A DNA stretch of 21,827 nt from an uncultured Acetatifactor sp. (GCA_910586835.1 CAJUJU010000027.1:1-21827), one strand, 5' to 3'; positions 6,964 through 13,748 are shown, counted from the first letter of the stretch. Notes: generated by a model from the letters alone, not told the origin. Made by a program: numbers and translations.

Positions 6964-7824
6964 CTATTTCAGATCCTTCATTGCCACGCCGTCCATGTCG
7001 TCAAAGTCCTGATTTTCACCGACCATCCCCCAGATAAAGGTGTATGCCCTGGAACCGCATCCGGAGTGAATGGACCAGCTGGGCGAGATCACAGCCTCCT
7101 CGTTGCGCATCACAATATGACGGGTCTCATCGGGTTCTCCCATGTAATGCATGACAAAAGCATCCTCCGGCATATCAAAATACAGATACACCTCCATACG
7201 CCTGTCATGGGTGTGGCAGGGCATGGTATTCCAGACGCTGCCCGGTTCCAGCCTGGTCATCCCCATCTCCAGCTGGCAGCTCTCCACCTGACCCGGCAGG
7301 ATATATTTGCAGATTACTCTGTGATTTGCATCCTCCAGAGAGCCAAGCTCCACCTTGTTTTCCGGCTTCACGATCACCACATCCTCCCCGGGAGTCCCCT
7401 CAGGCTTTATCAGCACGGTGGGACAGGTTCTGTGCGCAGGAGCGGAATTCAGATAGAACTTTGCCGGCTCGGAAGAATTCTGACTCGCAAAAACAATCTC
7501 CCTGGATCCCATTCCAATGTACATGGCCTCCTTGCAGCCCACCTGATACTCTCTGCCGTCCACCGTGATGCTTCCCGCACCGCCTATGTTGATCACGCCA
7601 AGCTCCCTTCTCTGGCAGAAATACTCTGCCCGAAGCTCGTCCCCCGCCGTCAGGGCAAGCGGCTCCACCGGCACCGCCGCGCCGGTAATGATTCTGTCAA
7701 TATGGCTGTACACCAGCCTGATCTCACCGGGCACAAAGAGCTTCTGAATCAGAAACTCCTCCCGCAGGCGCTCTGTGGTATAATGCTTTACATCTCTTGG
7801 GGATACTGCTGTTCTAAGCTCCAT
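6964..7824 (-). CDS. kduI: 5-dehydro-4-deoxy-D-glucuronate isomerase
   Basis: 286 aa, close to the about 278 aa of the E. coli enzyme. It is a cupin-fold Zn enzyme that converts 4-deoxy-L-threo-5-hexosulose uronate (released from unsaturated galacturonides or glucuronides) to 2,5-diketo-3-deoxygluconate. The four metal ligands are in place: H204 and H206 in PCHTHDRRMEVYLYF, E211, and H253 in WSIHSGCGS. The N-terminal MELRTAVSPRDVKHYTTERLR is highly characteristic. The start at 7824 is chosen because AAAGGAGAGG lies about 8-10 nt upstream; an in-frame TTG at 7845 overlaps that site. It is the first gene of the operon, about 45 nt from the promoter region, and diverges from the AraC-type regulator. 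Confidence 0.95.
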   Translation of the reverse strand: MELRTAVSPRDVKHYTTERLREEFLIQKLFVPGEIRLVYSHIDRIITGAAVPVEPLALTAGDELRAEYFCQRRELGVINIGGAGSITVDGREYQVGCKEAMYIGMGSREIVFASQNSSEPAKFYLNSAPAHRTCPTVLIKPEGTPGEDVVIVKPENKVELGSLEDANHRVICKYILPGQVESCQLEMGMTRLEPGSVWNTMPCHTHDRRMEVYLYFDMPEDAFVMHYMGEPDETRHIVMRNEEAVISPSWSIHSGCGSRAYTFIWGMVGENQDFDDMDGVAMKDLK

Positions 7825-7860
7825 CGTTGACACCTCTCCTTTCAAAATGATACCAAACCG

Positions 7861-7874
7861 TGTAAACGCTTACA
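7861..7874. promoter_or_regulatory. cre-like operator (CcpA / LacI-family)
   Basis: TGTAAACGCTTACA matches the cre consensus TGWAANCGNTNWCA at every position and is nearly palindromic. It sits immediately downstream of, and by one base overlaps, the kduI -10 box. Binding there should block initiation. CcpA repression by preferred sugars is the simplest reading; a dedicated LacI-family uronate repressor would have a similar site. Confidence 0.8.
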
Positions 7875-7902
7875 TTATAGCATACAATAACTGCCATTTC
7901 CA
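7874..7902 (-). promoter_or_regulatory. Promoter of the kduI-kduD-rpiB-eda-kdgK operon
   Basis: Extended -10 TGC-TATAAT (hexamer 7874-7879), 17-nt spacer, weak -35 TGGAAA (7897-7902). A weak -35 with a perfect extended -10 suits a promoter that needs an activator such as the divergent AraC-type protein. An inverted repeat CTGTTTTT/AAAAACAG (7911-7918 and 7925-7932) lies just upstream of the -35 and could be an activator site. Confidence 0.75.
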
Positions 7903-8032
7903 TTCATTTTCTGTTTTTTCCCGCAAAAACAGATCAATTGCAGACACTCTTACCGTTTGGCTCTTTTCTGTTCTTATATTACCAGTATAATCGAAAAAAA
8001 TATCCAGGTCTATTCAAATATTTCTCAAAACC

Positions 8033-8061
8033 TTGCAAATTTTGAACTTCTCCATTATACT
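8033..8061 (+). promoter_or_regulatory. Promoter of the AraC-type regulator gene
   Basis: -35 TTGCAA (8033-8038), exactly 17 nt, -10 TATACT (8056-8061). The likely start ATG is at 8069, seven nt after the -10, so transcription is expected to begin at or next to the A of the ATG. The mRNA would have no leader. Confidence 0.6.
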
Positions 8062-8068
8062 GATTAAC

Positions 8069-8926
8069 ATGAAAGAAGTAACCTCCTGCAAAACAGCAAT
8101 CGAAAACTGCCTGCGCACCAGAACCTTTTCCGTTGCGCATCTCTATAAAGAAGAAAAAGCCATGGAAATGCATATCCATGACTGTTATGAGCTGTACTAT
8201 TCCATCTCCGGCGGGAAACAGTTTCTTATTGACAACCGGTTTTACACCATTGCGCCCGGAGATCTGTTCATCATCAACCAATATGAGAGCCACAAACTGA
8301 CTCAGATCGACAACCAGCTGCACGAACGCATCGTCCTGTCCGTCCACCCGGACTACGCCAGACGGCTCTCCACGGCAGACACCGACCTGGACGCCTGCTT
8401 TTCCTGCCGCAGCACCGGTTTCCAGCACAAGCTGTCCCTGAGCAGAGAACAACAAAAACGCTTTCTCTACTATATCAACAAAATTACATCCGCCGCCGGC
8501 TATGCCCATGATATCGTGGAGCAGGCGGCTTTCATGGAACTGCTGGTAATGATCAATTCCCTCTCCAGTTCAAATGCTCCGGAGACCACGGAGAGCGAAT
8601 ACAAATACAATCATCAGGTGGACGATATTCTGACCTATATCAACCAGAATATCGCCCAACCCATCACCGTGGAGCAGCTGGCGGAATGCTTCTTCCTCAG
8701 CGAATCCTACATCTGCCGTATCTTCAAGCAGGCCACCGGCACCACCATCGGAAAATATATCGCCGCCCGGCGCATCAGCATCGCAAAATCCGCCCTCAGC
8801 GAAGGCGCAAGTGTCACCGAAGCCTTTGAGAAAAGCGGCTTCGGTGATTACAGCAGCTTCTTCAAGGCCTTCACCAAGGCCGTGGGCGTGTCGCCCAAAA
8901 AATATGCCAATCTCAGTGTAAGCTGA
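8069..8926 (+). CDS. AraC-family transcriptional regulator
   Basis: 285 aa. The N-terminal part has a cupin sensor: MHIHDCYELYYSISGG with the H-x-H-x5-E type pocket, then FYTIAPGDLFIINQYESH. The C-terminal about 100 residues contain two helix-turn-helix units (ITVEQLAECFFLSESYICRIFK and ASVTEAFEKSGFGDYSSFFKAF) and the usual GVSPKKY ending. Such proteins bind a sugar or sugar acid and activate a neighbouring operon. It diverges from kduI, so it is the likely regulator of the uronate operon, with an inducer such as KDG (inferred). The ATG at 8069 has no Shine-Dalgarno; the upstream in-frame TTG at 8033 lies in the predicted -35, so it was rejected. Confidence 0.88.
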   Translation: MKEVTSCKTAIENCLRTRTFSVAHLYKEEKAMEMHIHDCYELYYSISGGKQFLIDNRFYTIAPGDLFIINQYESHKLTQIDNQLHERIVLSVHPDYARRLSTADTDLDACFSCRSTGFQHKLSLSREQQKRFLYYINKITSAAGYAHDIVEQAAFMELLVMINSLSSSNAPETTESEYKYNHQVDDILTYINQNIAQPITVEQLAECFFLSESYICRIFKQATGTTIGKYIAARRISIAKSALSEGASVTEAFEKSGFGDYSSFFKAFTKAVGVSPKKYANLSVS

Positions 8927-8999
8927 AAGGGCAAGGGACAATCCGCAGCAGCGGCGTCCGTCACAGGCTACCCGCCGCTTCGCCCTTCCCTGTGTTTTT
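8927..8999 (+). terminator. Possible terminator of the AraC-type gene
   Basis: The RNA can pair AGCGGCG with CGCCGCT (8950-8956 and 8973-8979) inside an outer AAGGGC/GCCCTT (8927-8932 and 8982-8987), followed by CCTGTG and T5 (8995-8999). It would overlap the last codons of the convergent Rpn gene. Confidence 0.4.
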
Positions 9000-9233
9000 C
9001 AGACAGGCTTCGGCTTCCTCCTCCGTCAGTTCAAAGTTTTTTGACAGTTTTTCCACTATCACCTGTTCCGATAATCCGGCCTCCAGCAAACAGGTGATCA
9101 CAGCCTGTATTCCCTGCTGTATTCCCTGCTGTATTCCCCGCCGAAATCCATCCGCTTCTCCGACCGAATACTCGACCTTGCGTATTTTTTCCATTTCTTC
9201 CGCTTCATTATACTCGAAAATACTGATACTCAT
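8961..9233 (-). CDS. Possible internal gene: short C-terminal Rpn protein (RpnS-like)
   Basis: An in-frame ATG at 9233 (M225 of the full protein) would give a 90-aa product made of the last segment of the nuclease: SISIFEYNEAEEME, the GIQQ repeat and LTEEEAEACL. Just upstream is AAGGAGG (15 nt away) and also GGAGG only 2 nt away, an unusual cluster of ribosome-binding-like sequence within a coding region. In E. coli Rpn genes a short C-terminal protein is made from an internal start and blocks the toxic nuclease. The spacing of both sites is poor, so this is a hypothesis and not a firm gene. Confidence 0.3.
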   Translation of the reverse strand: MSISIFEYNEAEEMEKIRKVEYSVGEADGFRRGIQQGIQQGIQAVITCLLEAGLSEQVIVEKLSKNFELTEEEAEACLKNTGKGEAAGSL

Positions 9234-9905
9234 AGCCTCCGCCCTGTTCCTCCTTAAAAAGTCTGAAAGAATTCCGTTCTCAATGCACTCTGTCACTGCC
9301 TTATCTACGGCTTCCTCCAGCTCCATTCCCGACACGGTATGGTAACGCCGCACGCATGTCACATACTGCATATACTCCTTCAGCGTCCTGCATTGCTCCA
9401 AAAGTTCTCTGTTGTTTCCTTCATTGATATTCAGAACCGTAACCTTTAACTCCAGATCCGGATCGTCCTCCCGGCAGAAATAGGCATCTGACAGACGAAG
9501 TACCTCTTTCCCGGGTCTGATTTCACGCCCGTTATAAAAAACAATAAATCTGGGTGTCGGAATCTTCAAAAGCACTGATGTATATACGGTAGTATTATAT
9601 ACAAGCTTCTGGTATTCCCTCGCCACATACAGCAAATCACGAAGCGGCATATTAGGATTAAAAGTTGACTGATGCTCATACAGATTCAAATGCATATCTA
9701 CCAGAAACGCCATGTCATTCTTCATATTCATGTAAATGGCATTTTCCAGTGTGACAACCTCCAAAGACTCCGAATCTGAATAACTCGAACCATTAACCGC
9801 ATTGTACAGTTCCAGGAGTTTTTCCCTGTCCCGAAAAATCATACAAAACATAGTACTCTTATACTCTCGGTTGACAGCGATTTTCCCTGTTTTTACTTCT
9901 TTCAT
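8961..9905 (-). CDS. Rpn-family PD-(D/E)XK nuclease (recombination-promoting nuclease / putative transposase family)
   Basis: 314 aa. The N-terminal two thirds follow the Rpn nuclease pattern: VNREYKSTMFCMIF, then NDMAFLVD with D64 and D70, then LYEHQS holding the catalytic-type E77-x-Q79, followed by STFNPNMPLRDLLYVAREYQKL and FIVFYNG. These proteins are Mg-dependent DNA endonucleases with a history of roles in recA-independent recombination and, in E. coli, phage defence. The C-terminal part is helical and holds the GIQQGIQQGIQ repeat (residues about 256-266). The start at 9905 follows AAAGGAGGAG by about 4-6 nt; an earlier in-frame start (10022) has no such site. It is flanked by a convergent AraC gene and a palindromic element, with no other transposition genes and no terminal repeats, so it is not annotated as an insertion sequence. 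Confidence 0.85.
   Translation of the reverse strand: MKEVKTGKIAVNREYKSTMFCMIFRDREKLLELYNAVNGSSYSDSESLEVVTLENAIYMNMKNDMAFLVDMHLNLYEHQSTFNPNMPLRDLLYVAREYQKLVYNTTVYTSVLLKIPTPRFIVFYNGREIRPGKEVLRLSDAYFCREDDPDLELKVTVLNINEGNNRELLEQCRTLKEYMQYVTCVRRYHTVSGMELEEAVDKAVTECIENGILSDFLRRNRAEAMSISIFEYNEAEEMEKIRKVEYSVGEADGFRRGIQQGIQQGIQAVITCLLEAGLSEQVIVEKLSKNFELTEEEAEACLKNTGKGEAAGSL
9106..9138 (-). repeat. 12-bp tandem repeat in the Rpn gene
   Basis: The unit TGTATTCCCTGC (plus strand) is repeated exactly at 9106-9117 and 9118-9129, followed by a partial third copy to 9138. It encodes GIQQ units. Such repeats can change copy number by slippage without breaking the reading frame, since the unit is four codons. 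Confidence 0.85.
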
Positions 9906-10086
9906 CTGCTCCTCCTTTTTGCAGGACAAAAATGAAACAGATGTGATTGTGCTGTCTGCGTGAATTCTGTCACAAAGCTTCAAAAATCTCCTGCTTTTAA
10001 ATTGTTTTGTGATTAAAAGCATAGATTTTCGTGAAAATAGAAAGAAAGAATTTCATCTGAATTTTAGAAATATATGCTTTAAAGAT

Positions 10087-10115
10087 ATATTACCATATAA
10101 CGATATAACTTGCAA
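10087..10115 (-). promoter_or_regulatory. Predicted promoter of the Rpn gene
   Basis: On the minus strand, -35 TTGCAA (10110-10115), 17 nt, -10 TAATAT (10087-10092). The leader to the start codon would be about 175 nt. The 9906-10215 gap also holds the palindromic element at 10125-10188 and AT-rich DNA (10022-10115); I see no other gene there. Confidence 0.5.
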
Positions 10116-10124
10116 TCATTTTCT

Positions 10125-10188
10125 GCAGGTTTGTCCGTAACCCGTTTGTCCGCAACTGTCAACCCCACAACGTTACGGACAAACCTGC
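10125..10188. repeat. Palindromic element with three copies of a 13-mer
   Basis: GCAGGTTTGTCCGTAAC (10125-10141) is a perfect inverted repeat of 10172-10188, giving a 17-bp stem with a 30-nt loop. A second, near-identical direct copy GTTTGTCCGCAAC (10144-10156) lies in the loop and can pair with the same right arm. Two mutually exclusive hairpins are possible. It lies between the trpB2 stop (10216) and the Rpn promoter, with no T-run on either strand. It could be a trpB2 3' hairpin, a regulator site or a dispersed repeat. Confidence 0.7.
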
Positions 10189-10215
10189 CTTCACCCTGTT
10201 ATCCAGGATCCGATT

Positions 10216-11595
10216 TTAATCCATCTTCGGAAGCCCTGCGAATCCGGCGGCCAGCTCCTCTTCCGTGGGAATATAGTCGCTCATTTCGCCGTTATTGTAT
10301 CTCTCATAGGCAAACATATCAAAATAACCTGTGCCGGTGAGTCCGAACACAATGGTCTTTTCCTCCCCGGTCTCCCTGCATCTGAGCGCCTGATCGATGG
10401 CAACCCGGATTGCATGGCTGCTCTCCGGCGCGGGCAGGATGCCTTCCACTCTCGCAAACAGTACCGCCGCCTCAAACACCGAGGTCTGCTCCACGCTGAC
10501 CGCTTCCATCATGCCGTCATGGTAAAGCCGGGACAGGACAGGACTCATGCCGTGATAGCGCAGGCCGCCTGCATGACTCGCTGAGGGGATAAAACCGCTG
10601 CCCAGCGTATACATCTTCGCCAGGGGCGTCACCATACCCGTGTCACAGAAGTCATAGGCAAATCTTCCTCTGGTCAGGCTGGGACAGCTGGCCGGCTCCA
10701 CCGCAATGAAACGGTAGTTTTTCTCTCCCCGCAGCACCTCTCCCATAAAGGGCGAAATCAGTCCTCCCAGGTTGGAGCCTCCTCCCGCACAGCCAATGAT
10801 GACATCCGGGGTGATTCCGTATTTATCCATGGCAATCTTTGTCTCCATGCCGATAACCGACTGATGAAGCATCACCTGATTGAGCACACTGCCCAGCACA
10901 TAACGATAGCCCTCTGTGCCCATTGCCGCCTCCACGGCCTCCGAGATGGCACAGCCCAGGCTTCCCGTGGTATCCGGATGCTCTGCCAGAATCTTTCTCC
11001 CCACCTGTGTGGTGTCCGACGGAGAGGGCGTCACGGATGCACCGTAGGTACGCATCACCTCCCGGCGAAAAGGCTTCTGCTCATAGGAACACTTTACCAT
11101 GTATACCTTACAGTCCAGTCCCAGGTACGCACACGCCATGGAAAGCGCCGTTCCCCACTGCCCCGCGCCGGTCTCCGTAGTCACGCCCCGCAGCCCCTGC
11201 TTTTTGGCATAGTAGGCCTGCGCAATGGCAGAATTCAGCTTGTGGCTTCCGCTGGTGTTATTTCCTTCAAACTTATAGTAAATTTTTGCCGGCGTATCCA
11301 GCTTTTCCTCCAGGCAATAGGCTCTCACCAGCGGAGACGGACGGTACATCTTGTAAAAGTCCAGGATCTCCTGCGGAATATCAATGTATGGATTTATATC
11401 GTCCAGCTCCTGCTGTACCAGCTCGTCACAAAACACGGCGGACAGCTCTTCGGCTGTCATGGGCTGACGGGTCCCGGGATTCAGCAGCGGCTCAGGCTTG
11501 TTCTTCATATCTGCCCGGACGTTGTACCACTGTCTTGGCATCTCCTTCTCTTCCAGATATATTTTATAAGGAATCTCCCTGCTCTGATCTGCCAT
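10216..11595 (-). CDS. trpB2: TrpB2-type (TrpB-like) PLP-dependent tryptophan synthase beta chain
   Basis: 459 aa, longer than the about 400 aa of TrpB1 and typical of the TrpB2 group. It joins L-serine and indole to tryptophan in the cytosol. Visible parts are the PLP lysine K119 in NTSGSHKLNSA, TETGAGQWGTALSMAC, and the phosphate-binding CAGGGSNLGG. The N-terminal extension (PRQWYNVRADM, PLLNPGT) and RPSPLVRA are usual for TrpB2. No trpA or other trp genes are nearby, as is common for TrpB2, which is thought to work alone or salvage indole. ATG 11595 was chosen over 11601 because AAAGGAG stands 8 nt upstream of it. A strong promoter lies within the end of the preceding gene. Confidence 0.92.
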   Translation of the reverse strand: MADQSREIPYKIYLEEKEMPRQWYNVRADMKNKPEPLLNPGTRQPMTAEELSAVFCDELVQQELDDINPYIDIPQEILDFYKMYRPSPLVRAYCLEEKLDTPAKIYYKFEGNNTSGSHKLNSAIAQAYYAKKQGLRGVTTETGAGQWGTALSMACAYLGLDCKVYMVKCSYEQKPFRREVMRTYGASVTPSPSDTTQVGRKILAEHPDTTGSLGCAISEAVEAAMGTEGYRYVLGSVLNQVMLHQSVIGMETKIAMDKYGITPDVIIGCAGGGSNLGGLISPFMGEVLRGEKNYRFIAVEPASCPSLTRGRFAYDFCDTGMVTPLAKMYTLGSGFIPSASHAGGLRYHGMSPVLSRLYHDGMMEAVSVEQTSVFEAAVLFARVEGILPAPESSHAIRVAIDQALRCRETGEEKTIVFGLTGTGYFDMFAYERYNNGEMSDYIPTEEELAAGFAGLPKMD

Positions 11596-11653
11596 AGTCA
11601 TAGCTCCTTTCTTATCACCGCAGCAGCGGTTTGCTTTTGCGCTTTAAAGCATC

Positions 11654-11682
11654 ATCATACTACAGTTTCGAAAATTTGTCAA
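11654..11682 (-). promoter_or_regulatory. Promoter of trpB2
   Basis: On the minus strand, -35 TTGACA (11677-11682, perfect), 17 nt, -10 TATGAT (11654-11659). Its -35 overlaps the stop codon region of the thioesterase gene (stop at 11679). The leader carries a short hairpin ACCGC-TGCT-GCGGT before the ribosome binding site. Confidence 0.8.
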
Positions 11683-12191
11683 TCCGCTTTTCCGCACCAC
11701 GCAATCTCCTTCACCTCATCCCGGAGCAGATAGCACATTTCCTCATGGGGATCCGCATTTTCCGCAATCTGTCCCACATCCATCTTGATGTATTTCACCG
11801 TGGCCTCAGCCAGCAGATTTCCTGCCTTGTCATAGATGCCTGCTTTGACCGTGGCGAATTTGGAGGTTTCCTTTTCCAGAATCCCGCGTCCGATCAGCTC
11901 TTCCCCATAGGGAACAGGCCGTCTGTACTTTACCTCCAGGCTCATGGTCACGCCAAAGACACTCTCGTCTCCCTTCGCCCAAAGCGCCCGAAGCCCCAAC
12001 TCGTCCAGCATGGAGGCCGCCAGCCCTCCGTGGACTCTCTGCGGAAAGCTCTGATGATTTTCCGTATAGGAAAAGGGCGTCATCACACTTCCGTCCTCCA
12101 TATTATAAAACTGCGCATGCAAACCAATTGGGTTATCCATACCGCAGATGATACACATTCTGCTGTTGCTCTGTTTGCCCACTACCTTCAT
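11679..12191 (-). CDS. PaaI-type hotdog-fold thioesterase
   Basis: 170 aa hotdog-fold acyl-CoA thioesterase. The core FPQRVHGGLAASMLDELG carries the family's HGG (54-56) and acidic catalytic residue (D63), then VTMSLEVKYRRPVPYGEELI and the closing strand. An N-terminal CIICGMDNPIGLHAQF extension holds two cysteines. The start at 12191 follows GGAGG by 6 nt; the frame is open to 12293, but that part reads as a G-rich leader without a ribosome binding site. Substrate unknown. It is 124 nt after mazG on the same strand, so it may be cotranscribed. Confidence 0.85.
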   Translation of the reverse strand: MKVVGKQSNSRMCIICGMDNPIGLHAQFYNMEDGSVMTPFSYTENHQSFPQRVHGGLAASMLDELGLRALWAKGDESVFGVTMSLEVKYRRPVPYGEELIGRGILEKETSKFATVKAGIYDKAGNLLAEATVKYIKMDVGQIAENADPHEEMCYLLRDEVKEIAWCGKAD

Positions 12192-12315
12192 ATGATTCCT
12201 CCGTTCTCCTCCCGGGGCCCCTGTTCCATGGCCCTTCATCCTACCGCCTTTTACAGAATACCCCTTTTCCCAAAAGCCACTCTGCAGACACACGGCTTAT
12301 TCCGTCTTCCCCGGT

Positions 12316-12726
12316 TCAGTGCTCTCTCTGCTTGACCTGCTTCCACAGCTCCAGCGCCTCTTCTTCCGTCTCCGGCGGCTTCACATCCCCGAATACATGA
12401 GGATGCCTGCGGATCAGCTTGTCGGAAACCTTCTGCACCACATCCCCAAAGTCAAAGGCGCCTCTTTCTTTTGCGATCTCACTGTGCATAAGCACCTGCA
12501 TCAAAACATCTCCCAGCTCCTCGCACAGATTTTCGTCATCCCGGTTGTCGATGGCCGCAAGCACTTCCTCCGTCTCGTCCGTCAGACATTTTTTCAGGGT
12601 CTCATGGTTCTGCGCCCTGTCCCAGGAACACCCCTGGGGACTGCGCAGCACCCGGATAATCTCCAGAAGCTCCTCCATATTGTGAAAAGTTCCCTCCACA
12701 AATGTTCTGCCGTTATGCTCTCTCAT
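12316..12726 (-). CDS. Single-domain MazG-like nucleoside triphosphate pyrophosphohydrolase
   Basis: 136 aa, half the length of E. coli MazG (263 aa, two domains). It has the conserved start of one MazG unit, MEELLEIIRVLRSPQGCSWDRAQNHETLKKCLTDE, with the Mg-binding acidic pairs in EEVLAAI and CEELGDVLMQVLMH (E69, E70, D73). It ends with RRHPHVFGD typical of the family. Such enzymes remove the pyrophosphate of (d)NTPs, including damaged or surplus ones, in the cytosol. The start at 12726 follows GGGGG by 6 nt. It lies downstream of purC but after a good terminator; any promoter of its own is not obvious. Confidence 0.9.
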   Translation of the reverse strand: MREHNGRTFVEGTFHNMEELLEIIRVLRSPQGCSWDRAQNHETLKKCLTDETEEVLAAIDNRDDENLCEELGDVLMQVLMHSEIAKERGAFDFGDVVQKVSDKLIRRHPHVFGDVKPPETEEEALELWKQVKQREH

Positions 12727-12760
12727 TCTTTACCCCCGTTCAATCCATATTTGAAATAAT

Positions 12761-12786
12761 AAAAACTCCCGGAACTTATCCGGGAG
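12761..12786 (-). terminator. Terminator downstream of purC
   Basis: On the minus strand, CTCCCGG-ATAAGTT-CCGGGAG (12780-12786 and 12766-12772) is a perfect 7-bp stem, followed by TTTTTATTATTT. It separates purC from mazG. Confidence 0.85.
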
Positions 12787-12824
12787 CTGGTAATAACATC
12801 CGGCTGTTTTCGCCGTTTCCGGTT

Positions 12825-13706
12825 TTATTCATCTAAGGGCTTCCCCGTGAGAAGCTCATAGCCCTGCAGATACTTCCGGATGGTTTTATCCACGATGTCC
12901 TGCGGCAGCGTCCAGTCATTGCCGGGATTTGCCTTCAGCCAGTCCCTGGCAAACTGCTTGTCAAAGGAAGGCTGTCCGTGGCCGGGCTCATACCCCTCCG
13001 CAGGCCAGAACCGGGAACTGTCGGGCGTCAGCATCTCATCACCGAGCACAATATTTCCCGCCTCGTCCAGACCGAACTCAAACTTGGTATCCGCAATGAT
13101 GATTCCTCTCTTCAGCGCGTATTCCGCACATTTCTCATAGAGCATCAGGGTATAATCCCGAAGCTTTGCGGCGTACTCCGCACCCTTTCCCGGAAATCTT
13201 TCCTCCAGGTAATCCACGCTCTGTTCAAAGGAGATATTTTCGTCATGCTCACCGATCTCCGCCTTGGTGGACGGCGTATAAATGGGCTCCGGCAGCCTGT
13301 CTGACTCCTGCAGTCCCTCGGGAAGGCGGATTCCGCACACCGTGCCGTCCTTCTGATAGCCGGCCCAGCCGCTCCCGGTGATATATCCGCGTACAATACA
13401 CTCTATGGGAAGAATGTTCAGCTTCCGGCACAGCATACTGTTGCCGTCAAACCGCTCCTGCCGGAAAAATTCGGGCATATCCTTCACATCTGTTGAAATC
13501 ATGTGGTTGGGAAGAATATCCTTCGTCATATCAAACCAGAATTTTGACATCTGGGTCAGCACGGCCCCCTTCTTATCCACCCTGTTCTTCAGAATCACGT
13601 CAAAACAGCTGATTCTGTCGGTGGCAACCATGACCAGATTCTCCCCGATATCGTAAATCTCCCGTACCTTGCCCTCCTTGATGGGCTTAAACTCCTGAAC
13701 GCTCAT
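12825..13706 (-). CDS. purC: Phosphoribosylaminoimidazole-succinocarboxamide (SAICAR) synthetase
   Basis: 293 aa, the long form of the enzyme (short bacterial PurC is about 235 aa). It joins CAIR and aspartate with ATP in purine synthesis in the cytosol. Visible motifs are KEGKVREIYDIGENLVMVATDRISCFDV, LPIECIVRGYITGSGW, TPSTKAEIGEHDENI, and ADTKFEFGL with LTPDSSRFW near the end. The start at 13706 follows GGAGGCGGAG; a GTG at 13727 upstream has no such site. It stands alone, with its own promoter and terminator and no other pur genes in the window. Confidence 0.95.
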   Translation of the reverse strand: MSVQEFKPIKEGKVREIYDIGENLVMVATDRISCFDVILKNRVDKKGAVLTQMSKFWFDMTKDILPNHMISTDVKDMPEFFRQERFDGNSMLCRKLNILPIECIVRGYITGSGWAGYQKDGTVCGIRLPEGLQESDRLPEPIYTPSTKAEIGEHDENISFEQSVDYLEERFPGKGAEYAAKLRDYTLMLYEKCAEYALKRGIIIADTKFEFGLDEAGNIVLGDEMLTPDSSRFWPAEGYEPGHGQPSFDKQFARDWLKANPGNDWTLPQDIVDKTIRKYLQGYELLTGKPLDE

Positions 13707-13748
13707 TTTTCTCCGCCTCCATGACACTGGTTTTCTAATTCCACTTAG

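Noticed and set aside
9106..9138. CRISPR-like repeats
   Set aside because: The units are adjacent without spacers, are only 12 bp, and lie in frame within a coding region.
8961..10022. An insertion sequence around the Rpn gene, since the family is often labelled transposase
   Set aside because: No terminal inverted repeats or target duplications bracket the gene. The palindrome at 10125-10188 is on one side only.
10864..11733. A 289-aa open frame on the plus strand
   Set aside because: Antisense to trpB2, with no start signal and shadow-like composition; the minus strand holds all TrpB2 motifs.
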